From Mesorhizobium sp. WSM4306 (lineage in GTDB: Bacteria > Pseudomonadota > Alphaproteobacteria > Rhizobiales > Rhizobiaceae): a stretch of 64,000 nt of DNA. How positions within the stretch are numbered: the first letter of the stretch is position 1; every line of letters begins with the position of its first letter. The notes under the pieces are model-generated. The model was not told where the DNA came from, made no database searches, and saw nothing but the letters and a program-made list of their open reading frames with translations. The stretch is taken from positions 163,055-227,054 of the forward strand of contig NZ_VFTC01000006.1 in the NCBI RefSeq assembly GCF_007003975.1, given 5' to 3'. The position numbers and the translations under genes were made by a program. Shown here in pieces: positions 28,172 through 37,410 of this stretch.

Positions 28172-31060
28172 TTGACGAATTTCCTGCGAAACGGGTCGCT
28201 GTTGGCCTTTGTTCTGGCGGCTGTCGTCACGCTATGCGCGGCGCTCCCGGCCTTCGCCGTCGAACCGATCAAGATTGCCCGCGACGACGTCGCGCTCGAC
28301 CTGTCGCGCGCCGTCACGATCTACCCCAACCAGGGCGAAAACTTCCAGGTGTCGACCGCGCCCGGCCCCGACGGCATCGTGCGGCGCATCGAGGTCGAGG
28401 CCAATAACGCGCGCTCGACCGGCGACTGGGCGGTGTTCGCGCTGGCCAACACCACCGACCAGCAGCTCGACCGCCTGATCGTGGCGCCGCATTTCCGGCT
28501 GGTGAATTCGGGCATCTTCTGGCCCGATCTCGGCGCCACCCGCATCGCCGCGATCACACCCAGCGAGGGCTTCGCGCTCGACCGCCAGTCAAGCCCCGAC
28601 GCCGACGTATTCCGGGTGACGCTGAACCCGGGAACGGTGATCACCTTCATCGCCGAACTCGCCTCGCCCAAGCTGCCGCAGGTTTATCTCTGGGAGCCGG
28701 AAGCCTACAAGGACTCGGTCAATTCCTACACGCTGTTTCGCGGCATCGTCATCGGCATCGCCGGTCTTTTGGCGCTGTTCCTGACCATCCTTTTCGTCGT
28801 CAAGGGAACCTCGATGTTCCCGGCGACAGCTGCCTTAGCCTGGGCGGTACTTGCCTATATCTGCGTCGATTTCGGCTTTTTAAACAAGATCATAGAGATA
28901 TCGCCCGGCAATGAGCAGATGTGGCGGGCGGGAACGGAGGTGGCCCTTGCAGCGACCTTTGTGGTGTTCCTGTTCGCCTATCTCAACCTTAATCGATGGC
29001 ACGGCCATTTCAGCTATGGCGCGGTGGTCTGGATCCTCGGCCTGCTGTTGATCGCCGGTGTGGCCATCGTCGATCCGGCCGTCGCCGCCGGTATTGCCCG
29101 GCTGTCCTTCGCCGCCACCGCACTGACCGGGCTCGGCCTGATCATCCTGCTCGGTATTCGTGGTTACGATCGTGCGATCATGCTGGTGCCGAGTTGGGTG
29201 ATGGTGCTGCTCTGGCTATGCGGATCGTGGATGGCGATCACCGGCATGCTCGACAACGACATCGCCCAGCCGGCACTGGGCGGCGGGCTGATCCTGATCA
29301 TCCTTTTGATCGGCTTCACCGTCATGCAGCATGCCTTTGCCGGCGGCGCGCTGCATCAGGGCCTGTTCTCCGACCTCGAGCGCCAGGCACTGGCGGTGGC
29401 CGGCTCCGGCGACACGGTGTGGGATTGGGACGTGCTGCGCGACCGCGTCGTCACCAAGCCCGACGTCAGCATCCAGCTTGGCCTTGCGCCCAACAGCCTG
29501 GGCGGTGCTGCCCGCAACTGGCTGCCGGTGCTGCATGCCGACGACCGCGACACGTTCCGCACCACGCTCGACGTGGTGCTCGAGCACCGGCGTGGCCGGG
29601 TGTCGCAGAATTTCCGACTGCGTGGGGCCGACGGCCACTACCACTGGTTCTCGCTCAGGGCGCGGCCGGTGATCGGCTCGGACGGCGAAGTGATTCGCTG
29701 CGTCGGCACGATGGTTGACGTCACCGAGCAGAAGAAGTCCGAGGAACGACTGCTGCACGATGCCGTTCACGATAATCTGACCGGCCTGCCCAACCGTGAA
29801 CTTCTGATGAACCGGCTGGAAGCGATCATCTCGATCGCGCGCACCGAAGAGAAGGTGCGGCCGACCGTCTTCGTCATCGATATCGACCGCTTCAAGCAGG
29901 TCAATGACGGGCTTGGCATCTCGGCCGGCGATACCATCCTGCTCACCATAGCGCGCCGGCTGCACCGGCTGCTGAAGCCGAAGGATTCGCTGTCGCGCTT
30001 TGCCGGCGACCAGTTCGCATTGATGCTGCTTTCCGAACAGGATCCTTCCCGCATCGCGGCGGTGGCGGACGCCATCAAGCACGCGATCAACAACCCGATC
30101 ACCTTCGCCAAGCGCGAGATCGTGCTGACCGCCTCGATCGGCCTGATCACCTGGACTTCGGCGCAGACTTCGGCCGAGGATATGGTCAAGGATGCCGAGC
30201 TTGCCATGCACCAGGCCAAGCGCTTCGGCGGCGACAGGATCGAGCCGTTCCGGCCGGCCTTCCGCACCGTCGGCACAGACCGTCTGCAATTCGAATCCGA
30301 TCTGCGCCGCGCCATCGAGCGGCGCGAATTCACCCTCGCCTACCAGCCGATCGTGCGGCTCGAGGACGGCAGCATTGCCGGCTTCGAAGCGCTGCTGCGC
30401 TGGGACCATCCGCGCCGCGGCATGATCCCGCCGGGCGATTTCATTCCGGTCGCCGAAAGCTGTGGGCTGATCGTGCAGCTCGGCCTGTTTGCCATGCAGC
30501 AGGCGGCCGAGGACCTCGCGGGCTGGCAAAAGCAGATCGGCGACACGCCGCTGTCGGTGTCGGTCAATCTGTCCAGCCGCCAGCTGATCCGCCGCGACCT
30601 GGTCAGCGATGTCCGCTCGGTCATCGCGCGCGCCAATCTCAAGCCGCGCTGCTTCCGGCTCGAACTCACCGAATCGCTGGTGATGGACAATCCCGAGCAG
30701 ACCTCGCATGTGCTGACCAAGCTGAAGCAGCTCGGCATCGGCCTGTCGCTTGACGATTTCGGTACCGGCTATTCGTCGCTCGCCTATCTGACGCGCTTCC
30801 CCTTCGACACCATCAAGATCGACAAGAGTTTTGTCGACGACGCGACGCCGAAGCGTGCGGTGTTGCTGAAATCCATGGTCAACATGGCGCATGAGCTCGG
30901 CCTGTCGGTGGTAGCCGAGGGTATTTCCGATGAGAGCGATGCGCTGGAACTGCGGCAGATGGGCTGCGAATACGTGCAGAGCTTCATGTTCGGCGCACCG
31001 ATGCCCGGCGACCAGGTGCTGAAGGCGCTGAAAGAGCAGTATCCGATGACGCAGGCCTAG
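28172..31060 (+). CDS. Membrane PAS-GGDEF-EAL c-di-GMP protein, degenerate GGDEF
   Basis: The 962-aa protein has a signal peptide (1-29), a periplasmic beta domain (about 30-185) and about seven membrane helices (189-395), like 7TMR-DISM receptors. A PAS domain (about 405-520), a GGDEF domain (525-695) and an EAL domain (705-955) follow. The GGDEF active site reads AGDQF (611-615), so cyclase activity is unlikely. The EAL site is intact: FEALLRW (738-744), VNLSSRQ, LELTES, LDDFGTGYSS, IKIDKS and VVAEGI. It is probably a c-di-GMP phosphodiesterase sensing a periplasmic signal, with the GGDEF part possibly a GTP sensor. Start is a TTG (28172) with GAAGGA upstream, 3 bases after the acetyltransferase stop. 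Confidence 0.93.
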   Translation: MTNFLRNGSLLAFVLAAVVTLCAALPAFAVEPIKIARDDVALDLSRAVTIYPNQGENFQVSTAPGPDGIVRRIEVEANNARSTGDWAVFALANTTDQQLDRLIVAPHFRLVNSGIFWPDLGATRIAAITPSEGFALDRQSSPDADVFRVTLNPGTVITFIAELASPKLPQVYLWEPEAYKDSVNSYTLFRGIVIGIAGLLALFLTILFVVKGTSMFPATAALAWAVLAYICVDFGFLNKIIEISPGNEQMWRAGTEVALAATFVVFLFAYLNLNRWHGHFSYGAVVWILGLLLIAGVAIVDPAVAAGIARLSFAATALTGLGLIILLGIRGYDRAIMLVPSWVMVLLWLCGSWMAITGMLDNDIAQPALGGGLILIILLIGFTVMQHAFAGGALHQGLFSDLERQALAVAGSGDTVWDWDVLRDRVVTKPDVSIQLGLAPNSLGGAARNWLPVLHADDRDTFRTTLDVVLEHRRGRVSQNFRLRGADGHYHWFSLRARPVIGSDGEVIRCVGTMVDVTEQKKSEERLLHDAVHDNLTGLPNRELLMNRLEAIISIARTEEKVRPTVFVIDIDRFKQVNDGLGISAGDTILLTIARRLHRLLKPKDSLSRFAGDQFALMLLSEQDPSRIAAVADAIKHAINNPITFAKREIVLTASIGLITWTSAQTSAEDMVKDAELAMHQAKRFGGDRIEPFRPAFRTVGTDRLQFESDLRRAIERREFTLAYQPIVRLEDGSIAGFEALLRWDHPRRGMIPPGDFIPVAESCGLIVQLGLFAMQQAAEDLAGWQKQIGDTPLSVSVNLSSRQLIRRDLVSDVRSVIARANLKPRCFRLELTESLVMDNPEQTSHVLTKLKQLGIGLSLDDFGTGYSSLAYLTRFPFDTIKIDKSFVDDATPKRAVLLKSMVNMAHELGLSVVAEGISDESDALELRQMGCEYVQSFMFGAPMPGDQVLKALKEQYPMTQA

Positions 31061-31075
31061 AGGCCGTTTGGCCTC
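31060..31075. terminator. Short stem-loop between convergent genes
   Basis: GAGGCC-GTTT-GGCCTC begins on the last base of the GGDEF-EAL stop codon and ends 15 bases before the end of the AlgH gene. Stem 6 bp and no clear T-run; a weak bidirectional terminator is possible. Confidence 0.4.
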
Positions 31076-31090
31076 CGGGTGGCTGCCAGG

Positions 31091-31699
31091 TCAGGCGTGC
31101 CCCGCCGCCAGGCTCAAATGCGCCAGGTCGATGCCGATCGACGCCAGGATGCGGTCGTATTTGCGTTCGATGTCGGCGTCGAACAGAAGCTCCGGCGTGG
31201 CCGGGCAGGTCAGCCAGCCATTCTCGGCGATCTCGGTTTCCAGCTGGCCGGCGCCCCAGCCGGAATAGCCGAGCGCCATCAGTGCGCGCCGCGGGCCGCG
31301 ACCGGACGAGATGGCGCGCAAGATGTCGACGGTCGCGGTCAGGCAGATGTCGTCGGAGACGGTGAGCGAGGATTCGACCCGGTAGTCGCCGGAGTGCAGG
31401 ACGAAGCCGCGGCTGCGGTCGACCGGGCCGCCATTGCGCACGACGAAGTCGCGCGCCTGCGCCGGCAGTCTGATCGCCTCCTGCTCGTTCATGATACCAA
31501 GCTGCACGAGGAGGTCGGGAAACAGCATCTGCTGCGTCTGGTTGATGATCAGGCCCATGGCGCCTTCATCGCTGTGCGCGCAGATGTAGATGACCGAGCG
31601 CGTGAAGCGGTCGTCCTTCATGCCGGGCATGGCAATCAGGAACTGGTCGTCGAGAAAGCCGCGTCCGCCGGCCGTCTTCTTGTGGCGCAACAAGTCCAT
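31091..31699 (-). CDS. YqgE/AlgH family protein
   Basis: The 202-aa protein is a UPF0301 member: [58 protein letters not shown], and [20 protein letters not shown]. The family is widespread in proteobacteria and named after AlgH, a regulator of alginate genes in Pseudomonas, but its biochemical role is not known. It is soluble and probably cytoplasmic. It is divergent from the DsbD-N-like gene with a 215-base gap that should hold both promoters. Confidence 0.93.
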   Translation of the reverse strand: MDLLRHKKTAGGRGFLDDQFLIAMPGMKDDRFTRSVIYICAHSDEGAMGLIINQTQQMLFPDLLVQLGIMNEQEAIRLPAQARDFVVRNGGPVDRSRGFVLHSGDYRVESSLTVSDDICLTATVDILRAISSGRGPRRALMALGYSGWGAGQLETEIAENGWLTCPATPELLFDADIERKYDRILASIGIDLAHLSLAAGHA

Positions 31700-31914
31700 G
31701 AAGGGGAGCGTAACGCGTTTCCGGGACGCCGAAAAGATGCGCCGCGCGCGATTCGCCCAAAGCCCGATAGCTGGAGCAACGGATTCCCGATTGCCAACTT
31801 AATCCGGCTGATCGCTAGAACTCGACTGTTCCCCGCACGAAAGTCACGCAAATATGATACGCAGAGCGCCATGAAGACATTGCGCGGCCATGAACTGACG
31901 ATCAAATCACCGCC

Positions 31915-32721
31915 ATGCAAAGCTTGAAAATCCTGCTGCTCGGCGCTGCCATCGGATGCGGAGCAGCCCTTCCCGCCGCCGCTTCCTCTTCGGACTGGTA
32001 CAACAGCGAAGGCGGCAAGGTACGGCTGGTGACATCAGGCAAGGCCGACGAGGCCGGGCGCATCCATGGCGTGCTCGACATTGCGCTGAAGCCCGGCTGG
32101 AAGACCTATTGGCGCGATCCGGGCGATGCCGGCGTGCCTCCTCAGATCGACGTCTCGGCCAGCACCAACATCACCGATGCGGCGTTTTCCTTCCCGCCGC
32201 CGCAGCGCCATGACGACGGCTACGGCAAATGGGCCGGCTACAACCATCCGGTTTCGCTGCCGGTGACATTCACCCTGTCATCGCCTGGGGATGCGGCCGT
32301 CATCGATGCCGACATCTTTCTCGGCATTTGCGAGACGATCTGCATTCCGGTGCAGACGCGGCTGAGCGTCGATCCCGCCGCCGATCCCGACAATGCCGAA
32401 GATGCGGCTCTGGTAAAGGCGGCGCTCGCCACCTTGCCCGCCCCTGCCAAGGCCGATTTCGGCATCAAGGTCCTGCCCGGCGACCATGAGACGCTGGTCG
32501 TCGAGGCGACTTTCCCCGGCGATCCGGAGGCGGCGGATTTCTTCGTCGCCGGCGAACGCGACTACATGTTTGGGGCGCCTGCGCGCAGCGAAAGGGACGG
32601 CCGGCTGGTGTTTACCATACCGATCCTCGACCGGCCGTCGGCAACACCGACCGATGGCGGGTTGTATTACACCCTGACAAGTGCGGAAGGCGCGGTCGAG
32701 GGCGTTCTGCCGTTCCCCTGA
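31915..32721 (+). CDS. DsbD N-terminal-domain-like periplasmic protein
   Basis: The 268-aa product has a signal peptide (MQSLKILLLGAAIGCGAALP, cleaved near AAA-SS). The domain resembles the thiol-exchange N-terminal domain of DsbD: LKPGWKTYWRDPGDAGVPPQ, then ADIFLGICETICIPVQTRL with two cysteines five residues apart. There is no DsbD membrane part, so it would act as a soluble disulfide-exchange or copper-handling protein. The ATG lacks a ribosome-binding site. It overlaps the end of an 18-codon upstream frame (31871-31927), which suggests translational coupling. Confidence 0.82.
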   Translation: MQSLKILLLGAAIGCGAALPAAASSSDWYNSEGGKVRLVTSGKADEAGRIHGVLDIALKPGWKTYWRDPGDAGVPPQIDVSASTNITDAAFSFPPPQRHDDGYGKWAGYNHPVSLPVTFTLSSPGDAAVIDADIFLGICETICIPVQTRLSVDPAADPDNAEDAALVKAALATLPAPAKADFGIKVLPGDHETLVVEATFPGDPEAADFFVAGERDYMFGAPARSERDGRLVFTIPILDRPSATPTDGGLYYTLTSAEGAVEGVLPFP

Positions 32722-32832
32722 TTCAAGTCCCGATCCAGGCTTTCCCTTGATCCAGGCCCTTGTCGGCGGTTGCGGGAAATGCCTGATTTCGCTATCGCAA
32801 GAAACCTTCCCTGCTTTCACACGAGGACCATC

Positions 32833-33309
32833 ATGACCATTGCTGTTGGCGACAAACTGCCCGATGCGACCTTCAAGGAAATGACCGCCGACGGCGCCAA
32901 GGTGATCACCTCGGCCGAGATTTTTGCGGGCAAGAAGGTGGTGCTGTTCGGCGTTCCCGGCGCCTTCACGCCGACCTGCAGCAACAACCATCTGCCGGGC
33001 TATCTCGAGAACCACGACGCCATCCTGGCGCGCGGCGTCGACACCATTGCCGTCGTGTCGGTCAACGACGTCCACGTCATGGGCGCCTGGGCCAATTTCA
33101 CCGGTGGTGAAGGCAAGATCCTCTATCTCGCCGACGGCAATGGCGAATTCGCCAAGTCGGTCGGCCTCGATTTCGTAAGCAACGATATGGGGCTGCGCTC
33201 GAGACGCTTTTCGATGATCGTCGACAATGGCAAGGTCACCGCGCTCAATGTCGAGACCAAGCCCGGTGTCGACACTTCCGGTGCGGCTCACATTCTGAGC
33301 CAGCTCTAA
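32833..33309 (+). CDS. Peroxiredoxin (Prx5-type)
   Basis: The 158-aa protein is a redoxin of the Prx5/AhpE-like group: MTIAVGDKLPDATF, FGVPGAFTPTCSNNHLPGYL with the peroxidatic Cys in TPTCS, and ILYLADGNGEFAKSVGLDF, RSRRFSMIVDNG. It reduces peroxides using a thiol donor in the cytoplasm. No second conserved Cys is evident, so it may use glutathione or glutaredoxin (inference). GAGGACC precedes the ATG at 32833; the open frame upstream is not used. Confidence 0.93.
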   Translation: MTIAVGDKLPDATFKEMTADGAKVITSAEIFAGKKVVLFGVPGAFTPTCSNNHLPGYLENHDAILARGVDTIAVVSVNDVHVMGAWANFTGGEGKILYLADGNGEFAKSVGLDFVSNDMGLRSRRFSMIVDNGKVTALNVETKPGVDTSGAAHILSQL

Positions 33310-33381
33310 TCCCGGATTGCCATATAACCTGACGATCGCACCCGTTTGGCGCGATGGCCTGCTTTTTGGGGGACCTCGGCG

Positions 33382-33861
33382 ATGATTGACATCATCTGGC
33401 GCAGTGTTGCGATCGGCATCGGCGCCACGGTGCTGATGGATCTGTGGGCGATGTTCCTGCATCTGGCGTTCGGTCAGCCGCGGCCGAACTGGGGACCGCC
33501 CGGCCGCTGGGTCTGGCACCTCAGGGACGGCAAGGTCTTCCACGACGATATCGGCCATGCCGCGCCCTATGCGCATGAGACGGCGCTGGGCTGGGCCTTC
33601 CATTATTTCACCGGCATCGTCTACGGCATCATCCTGGTGGCGCTGGCGGGCAAAGCGTGGCTGGACGCGCCGACCTTCCTGCCGGCCTTCATCCTCGGCA
33701 TGGTCACCATCGGCGCTGGCTGGTTCCTGCTGGCGCCCGGCATGGGCGCCGGCTGGGCCGCTTCAAGACGCCCCAACCCGATGCAGATCCGCGCCTTTAA
33801 CGTGATCTCGCACACGGTGTTCGCGCTCGGGCTCTACGGCACGGCCCTGCTGATCCGCTAA
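33382..33861 (+). CDS. DUF2938 membrane protein
   Basis: The 159-aa protein has about four hydrophobic helices: IIWRSVAIGIGATVLMDLWA, a middle pair around YFTGIVYGIILVALAG and AFILGMVTIGAGWFLLAPGM, and a last one VISHTVFALGLYGTALLI. The motifs GATVLMDLWAM, GRWVWHL, ALGWAFHYFTGIVYG and APGMGAGWAASRRPNP are those of DUF2938. The function of the family is unknown. It is convergent with the next gene, 2 bases apart. Confidence 0.88.
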   Translation: MIDIIWRSVAIGIGATVLMDLWAMFLHLAFGQPRPNWGPPGRWVWHLRDGKVFHDDIGHAAPYAHETALGWAFHYFTGIVYGIILVALAGKAWLDAPTFLPAFILGMVTIGAGWFLLAPGMGAGWAASRRPNPMQIRAFNVISHTVFALGLYGTALLIR

Positions 33862-33863
33862 CC

Positions 33864-34523
33864 CTATTCGCTGACGGTGCGTGGCTTCATCGAGGCGACG
33901 GTGTCGATGATTTCCTGGCGCAGCGCATCTTTCTCCGCCTCGAATTGTTCCCGCGTGATGCTGCTCCCGCCGGTGGCGGTGACGCCGAATTCCTCCAGCA
34001 CGGATTCATAGCGCGCCTTCCATCGGATCACGTGCCCAGTCATCGCCTGGGTGAGCGCCGGCACCGAGCCGGGATGCGGCGGCAGGCCGCAGGATTCCGT
34101 GGTCCTCGCATCCGCCGCCAGCATGACGACGTTCCAATCGTCGAAGCCGATTAGATCCATCTGGGCATAGAGGAACGCGCCATGCTCGCCATCCCAGATC
34201 GGATGGTCGATGACCAAAAAGGGCGCTGCCCGGCAATAGCCATTGAGTGCCGCCATCTCGGCGTTGAAAGCCTCGGTGCGCAGCTGAAGCCGGTACCTGG
34301 CCGCGGCGAAAAGAGCGATGTAGTCGTCCGCCGTGCGCATGATGTTGCGCTGATCGTCCGGCGCGAAGCCGGCCTCACGCAGGAAGGAACCGACCTTCGG
34401 ATCGTCCCAAAGCTCTTTTGAAAAAACGCGCGTCACGCCATCGGCATCCGGCGTCGGACGCATCATTTTCTTGAGATCGGCAAAGCTGTGCTGCTGCTTG
34501 CCGAAAGTCCTGCGCCCGAACAT
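33864..34523 (-). CDS. Hypothetical cytoplasmic protein
   Basis: The 219-aa protein begins MFGRRTFGKQQHSFADLKKM. It contains WDDPKVGSFLREAGFAPDDQ, a Tyr/Phe-rich central part (YRLQLRTEAFNAEMAALNGY) and WDGEHGAFLYAQMDLIGFDD, then a charged helical tail. No signal peptide, membrane helix or known catalytic motif is visible and I recognise no family. It lies between the convergent DUF2938 gene and the ParDE-type module, without tight linkage to either. Confidence 0.7.
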   Translation of the reverse strand: MFGRRTFGKQQHSFADLKKMMRPTPDADGVTRVFSKELWDDPKVGSFLREAGFAPDDQRNIMRTADDYIALFAAARYRLQLRTEAFNAEMAALNGYCRAAPFLVIDHPIWDGEHGAFLYAQMDLIGFDDWNVVMLAADARTTESCGLPPHPGSVPALTQAMTGHVIRWKARYESVLEEFGVTATGGSSITREQFEAEKDALRQEIIDTVASMKPRTVSE

Positions 34524-34615
34524 CGCCGCGCCTCATCGCCAAGATCGATTGCGCCGTTCTATCACTCAGGGATGAAATCGACTTTAAGCCAAAGCCTAGA
34601 ATTGCTGGCTTCCGG

Positions 34616-34927
34616 TCAGAACAGATGGCGCAAGTCTCTTCGCCCGTCCACGACGCGCACTATCTCGACGCACTCGACTAAGCCGTCGTCTGTGTCCGGG
34701 ATCGTTTCGTAAAGCAGCAGGAACGGCGCCTCGACCAGCATTCGGGTTGAGGGACGGATGTCGGGTCGCCTCACGCCCATGCGTGGCTGATCGGCCAATT
34801 GCATGGCCCGCGCCTCCAGCCGGTCGTAATAGCGGTCGGCTGCTCGAAGGCTTTCGCCGCCTATTGTCAGATAGATGTCAATCAGGTCAGCTCTGGCCGC
34901 TGGCGACCAGACTACCCTAGCGGCCAT
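34616..34927 (-). CDS. ParE/RelE-family toxin
   Basis: The 103-aa protein has the ParE-like pattern [54 protein letters not shown] and a final [13 protein letters not shown]. Members of this superfamily either poison gyrase (ParE) or cut mRNA at the ribosome (RelE). The absence of a clear catalytic His/Arg triad and the RDLRHLF end favour ParE, which is inference. It overlaps the antitoxin gene by 11 bases. Confidence 0.9.
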   Translation of the reverse strand: MAARVVWSPAARADLIDIYLTIGGESLRAADRYYDRLEARAMQLADQPRMGVRRPDIRPSTRMLVEAPFLLLYETIPDTDDGLVECVEIVRVVDGRRDLRHLF

Positions 34928-35198
34928 TCGACGAGGCTTTCACCAGCCGCTGCCGAGCTTCCTTTCTCAGCGCGTCAAAGTCTACAGGCTCCGGCTTCCC
35001 GCTTGCCTTGCCTTCATCCCATAGCTGACGCAGCCGGCGCACGTCCTCTTGTCGAAGCTCGCGCTTGGTGAGCCAATCACGCATCGCCTCGCGCACGATC
35101 TCACTCGTGGTGGCGTATTCACCTGCTTCCACTGCCTCGCGCATGGTCGCCGCCTGTTGCGGCGTCACGGCCACGCTTATCTTTTCCACGTTTGCCAT
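34917..35198 (-). CDS. ParD-family antitoxin (CopG/RHH)
   Basis: The 93-aa protein has an N-terminal ribbon-helix-helix ([38 protein letters not shown]). A C-terminal toxin-binding helix follows and ends [12 protein letters not shown]. It would neutralise the downstream toxin and repress the operon. A short palindrome, AGTA-AACAA-TACT-like (35224-35236), in the leader could be part of the operator. The gene pair stands apart from its neighbours. Confidence 0.9.
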   Translation of the reverse strand: MANVEKISVAVTPQQAATMREAVEAGEYATTSEIVREAMRDWLTKRELRQEDVRRLRQLWDEGKASGKPEPVDFDALRKEARQRLVKASSNGR

Positions 35199-35223
35199 AG
35201 GATCTTACTCCTTGCTCTAAGGT

Positions 35224-35236
35224 AGTAAACAATACT
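35224..35236. promoter_or_regulatory. Candidate operator of the ParDE-type module
   Basis: AGTAAACAATACT is an interrupted palindrome (AGTA / TACT) 26 bases upstream of the antitoxin start. It lies in an AT-rich leader that also has the likely promoter and AAGGAGT ribosome-binding site. RHH antitoxins usually bind such short palindromes. Confidence 0.35.
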
Positions 35237-35295
35237 CCTTTTGCTCCCCTCCAACAATCCGATTGCTGCACTGCGGACTGCCGCTTCTGGCCATA

Positions 35296-35868
35296 TCAGC
35301 GGTCGATCGGCCGCCATCCGTGGAGGATGCGGTGCGCGCCGATGTCATAGGCGAAATAGTTGCCGCCGCCGGCCGGCTGATCCGCCTCGCGGCTGATCTC
35401 GCGATTGCTGAGTGAAAGCAGCAGCAGCGTTCCGACGCCACCATGGCCGACGAAAGCAATGTCGCCGCCAACGGCGGCGTCGAGTACCGCCTCGACCTCG
35501 CTCACAATACGCTGCTGGGCATCGATGGCGCGCTCCCAGCCGCGAATGCTTTTGTGCGGATTGGTGAAGAACTGGTCGGCGACCGCCTCAAACTCCGGCG
35601 GCGGCAGGAAGCCTGTCGCCGAGCGATCGTTCTCATGCATGGCCTCCCGCACCTCGACCGCAAGGCCGAGATGCCTGGCCAGTATCTCGGCGGTTTCTAT
35701 CGCCTTTCGCTCCGCCGAAGAGACGACACGCCGGACCGACCCGACCCATGGCTGGTCGAGCATGGCCAATGCCCTCGCCCGTCCGATCTCGGACAGTCCC
35801 CATTCCGGCACGGGAACGTTGGCATCGATCTGAACCTGGGGATGGGTGATGTAGTATGCAATCGGCAC
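35296..35868 (-). CDS. Histidine phosphatase-fold protein with THP instead of RHG
   Basis: The 190-aa protein has the phosphoglycerate-mutase-like fold: YYITHPQVQIDANVPVPEWG at the site of the usual RHG motif, SSAERKAIETAEILARHLGL, and the second catalytic His in IAFVGHGGVGTLLLLSL. The first catalytic His is kept but its Arg partner is replaced by Thr and the Gly by Pro. This may weaken or change phosphatase activity. Similar THP forms occur in rhizobial relatives, from memory. It lies downstream of rnhA on the same strand, 30 bases away, so it may end that operon. Confidence 0.82.
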   Translation of the reverse strand: MPIAYYITHPQVQIDANVPVPEWGLSEIGRARALAMLDQPWVGSVRRVVSSAERKAIETAEILARHLGLAVEVREAMHENDRSATGFLPPPEFEAVADQFFTNPHKSIRGWERAIDAQQRIVSEVEAVLDAAVGGDIAFVGHGGVGTLLLLSLSNREISREADQPAGGGNYFAYDIGAHRILHGWRPIDR

Positions 35869-35898
35869 GGGTGAGGTTTCCTGCCGGGAAGCCTAAAC

Positions 35899-36444
35899 TC
35901 AATAGCTCTGGGTTGAGCGTCGCGCTCTCGGGGTTGCCGTCTGCTTGGCCGGCGCAACCGGCTTCAGCGCGGCTGCAGGCTTCAGTGCCACAGGATTGGC
36001 CGAACCCTTCTTGAACGGCGCCATGCCTTCCCTTGCGAGTTCGTCGGCGCGTTCGTTCTCGGTGTGGCCGGCGTGGCCCTTGACCCAGTTCCAGGTCACC
36101 TTGTGACGCCGGTTGGCCTCGTCCAGCGCCTGCCAGAGCTCACCGTTCTTGACCGGCTTCTTGTCGGCGGTCTTCCAGCCGTTCTTCTTCCAGCCGTGGA
36201 TCCACTTCGAGATGCCGTCCATGACATACTTGCTGTCGGTGTGAAGCTCGACGGCGCACGGCTCCTTCAGCGCATTCAGAGCCGAAATGGCGGCGAGCAG
36301 TTCCATGCGGTTGTTGGTGGTCTCAGCCTCGCCGCCCGACAATTCCTTGGTCTTGCCGTTGAAGCGCAGGATGGCGCCCCAGCCGCCGGGACCGGGATTG
36401 CCCGAGCAGGCGCCGTCGGTGAAGATTTCAACCTGCTTGGTCAT
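35899..36444 (-). CDS. rnhA: Ribonuclease HI with C-terminal tail
   Basis: The 181-aa enzyme cuts RNA in RNA-DNA hybrids. The catalytic residues Asp10 ([17 protein letters not shown]), Glu48 (NNRMELLAA), Asp70 (ELHTDSKYV), His124 ([16 protein letters not shown]) and Asp134 are at the same numbers as in E. coli. After residue 148 there is an extra tail of about 33 residues, rich in Ala/Pro/Lys and ending RARRSTQSY, typical of rhizobial forms. Its start overlaps the thrB stop (ATGA). Confidence 0.97.
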   Translation of the reverse strand: MTKQVEIFTDGACSGNPGPGGWGAILRFNGKTKELSGGEAETTNNRMELLAAISALNALKEPCAVELHTDSKYVMDGISKWIHGWKKNGWKTADKKPVKNGELWQALDEANRRHKVTWNWVKGHAGHTENERADELAREGMAPFKKGSANPVALKPAAALKPVAPAKQTATPRARRSTQSY

Positions 36445-37403
36445 GTCAGTCCATATTCCGAAGGAGACCTGATCGCGCGGTGGAAGCGCATGCGGCGGAT
36501 ATATTCGGTCGGATCGCGCTTCATGACCAGCCCGCCATCGGGAACGGTCAGCCAGTCATAGAGCCGGGTCAGCATGAAGCGCAGCGCCGAGCCGCGCGCC
36601 AGCATCGGCAGCGCCGCCTTCTCACCGTCGCTCAAGGGCCGCACGCTCTGATAGCCGGCCAGCAGCGCCGTGCCCTTGGTCAGATTGAAGGAAAAATCCT
36701 TCTCGAAACACCAGGCGTTGAGGCAGGTGGCGACGTCATAGGCGTAGAGGTCGTTGCAGGCGAAATAGAAGTCGATCAGGCCCGACAGTTTTTCGCCGAG
36801 GAAGAAGACATTGTCGGGGAACAGGTCGGCATGGATGATGCCCGCCGGCAGGCCCTGCGGCCAATGGCGTTCGAGATCGGTGAAATCGGCGTCGACCTCG
36901 GCAGCCAATCCCGGCTCGACCTCATCGGCGCGCTCGCGCGAGGCGTTCCAGAGCTTGCGCCAGCCGTCGATGGCCAGCGCGTTGTCGCGGGTCATCGCAA
37001 AATCCTGGCCGGCGAGATGCAGCGCGGCCAGTGCCTTGCCGACTTCGCCGCAATGCGCCGCTGTCGGCCGCCGCAGCGACAGGCCTTCGAGGAAGGTGAT
37101 GATGACCGCCGGGCGGCCGGCCAGCGTGCCGATGACGGTACCGTCATACGCGGTTACCGGCAGCGGACAGGAAATGCCTTTGCGGGCGAGATGGCCCATC
37201 AGACCGAGGAAGAACGGCAGGTCGGCCTTGTCGACGCGCTTTTCGTAGAGCGTCAATATGTAGGAGCCGCTCGAGGTGTGGAGCAAAAAGTTCGAATTCT
37301 CGGTGCCTTCGGCAATCCCCTTGTACGACAAGAGCTCGCCGACCGGATAGACCTTGAGGAACGCGCCGAGTTCGCCCTCGTTGACATCGGTGTAGACCGC
37401 CAT
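36441..37403 (-). CDS. thrB: Homoserine kinase
   Basis: The 320-aa protein is the ThrB form related to choline/aminoglycoside kinases, not the GHMP type: [20 protein letters not shown] for nucleotide binding, [20 protein letters not shown] (Brenner-like HxDxxxxN) and [20 protein letters not shown]. It makes O-phosphohomoserine for threonine synthase. It is the usual partner of ispH and rnhA in alphaproteobacteria; 7 bases separate it from ispH and it overlaps rnhA by 4. Confidence 0.95.
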   Translation of the reverse strand: MAVYTDVNEGELGAFLKVYPVGELLSYKGIAEGTENSNFLLHTSSGSYILTLYEKRVDKADLPFFLGLMGHLARKGISCPLPVTAYDGTVIGTLAGRPAVIITFLEGLSLRRPTAAHCGEVGKALAALHLAGQDFAMTRDNALAIDGWRKLWNASRERADEVEPGLAAEVDADFTDLERHWPQGLPAGIIHADLFPDNVFFLGEKLSGLIDFYFACNDLYAYDVATCLNAWCFEKDFSFNLTKGTALLAGYQSVRPLSDGEKAALPMLARGSALRFMLTRLYDWLTVPDGGLVMKRDPTEYIRRMRFHRAIRSPSEYGLT

Positions 37404-37410
37404 GAGCTGT

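Noticed and set aside
29216..30892. 558-codon minus-strand frame opposite the GGDEF-EAL gene
   Set aside because: No domain, skewed composition and full overlap with a well-supported gene.
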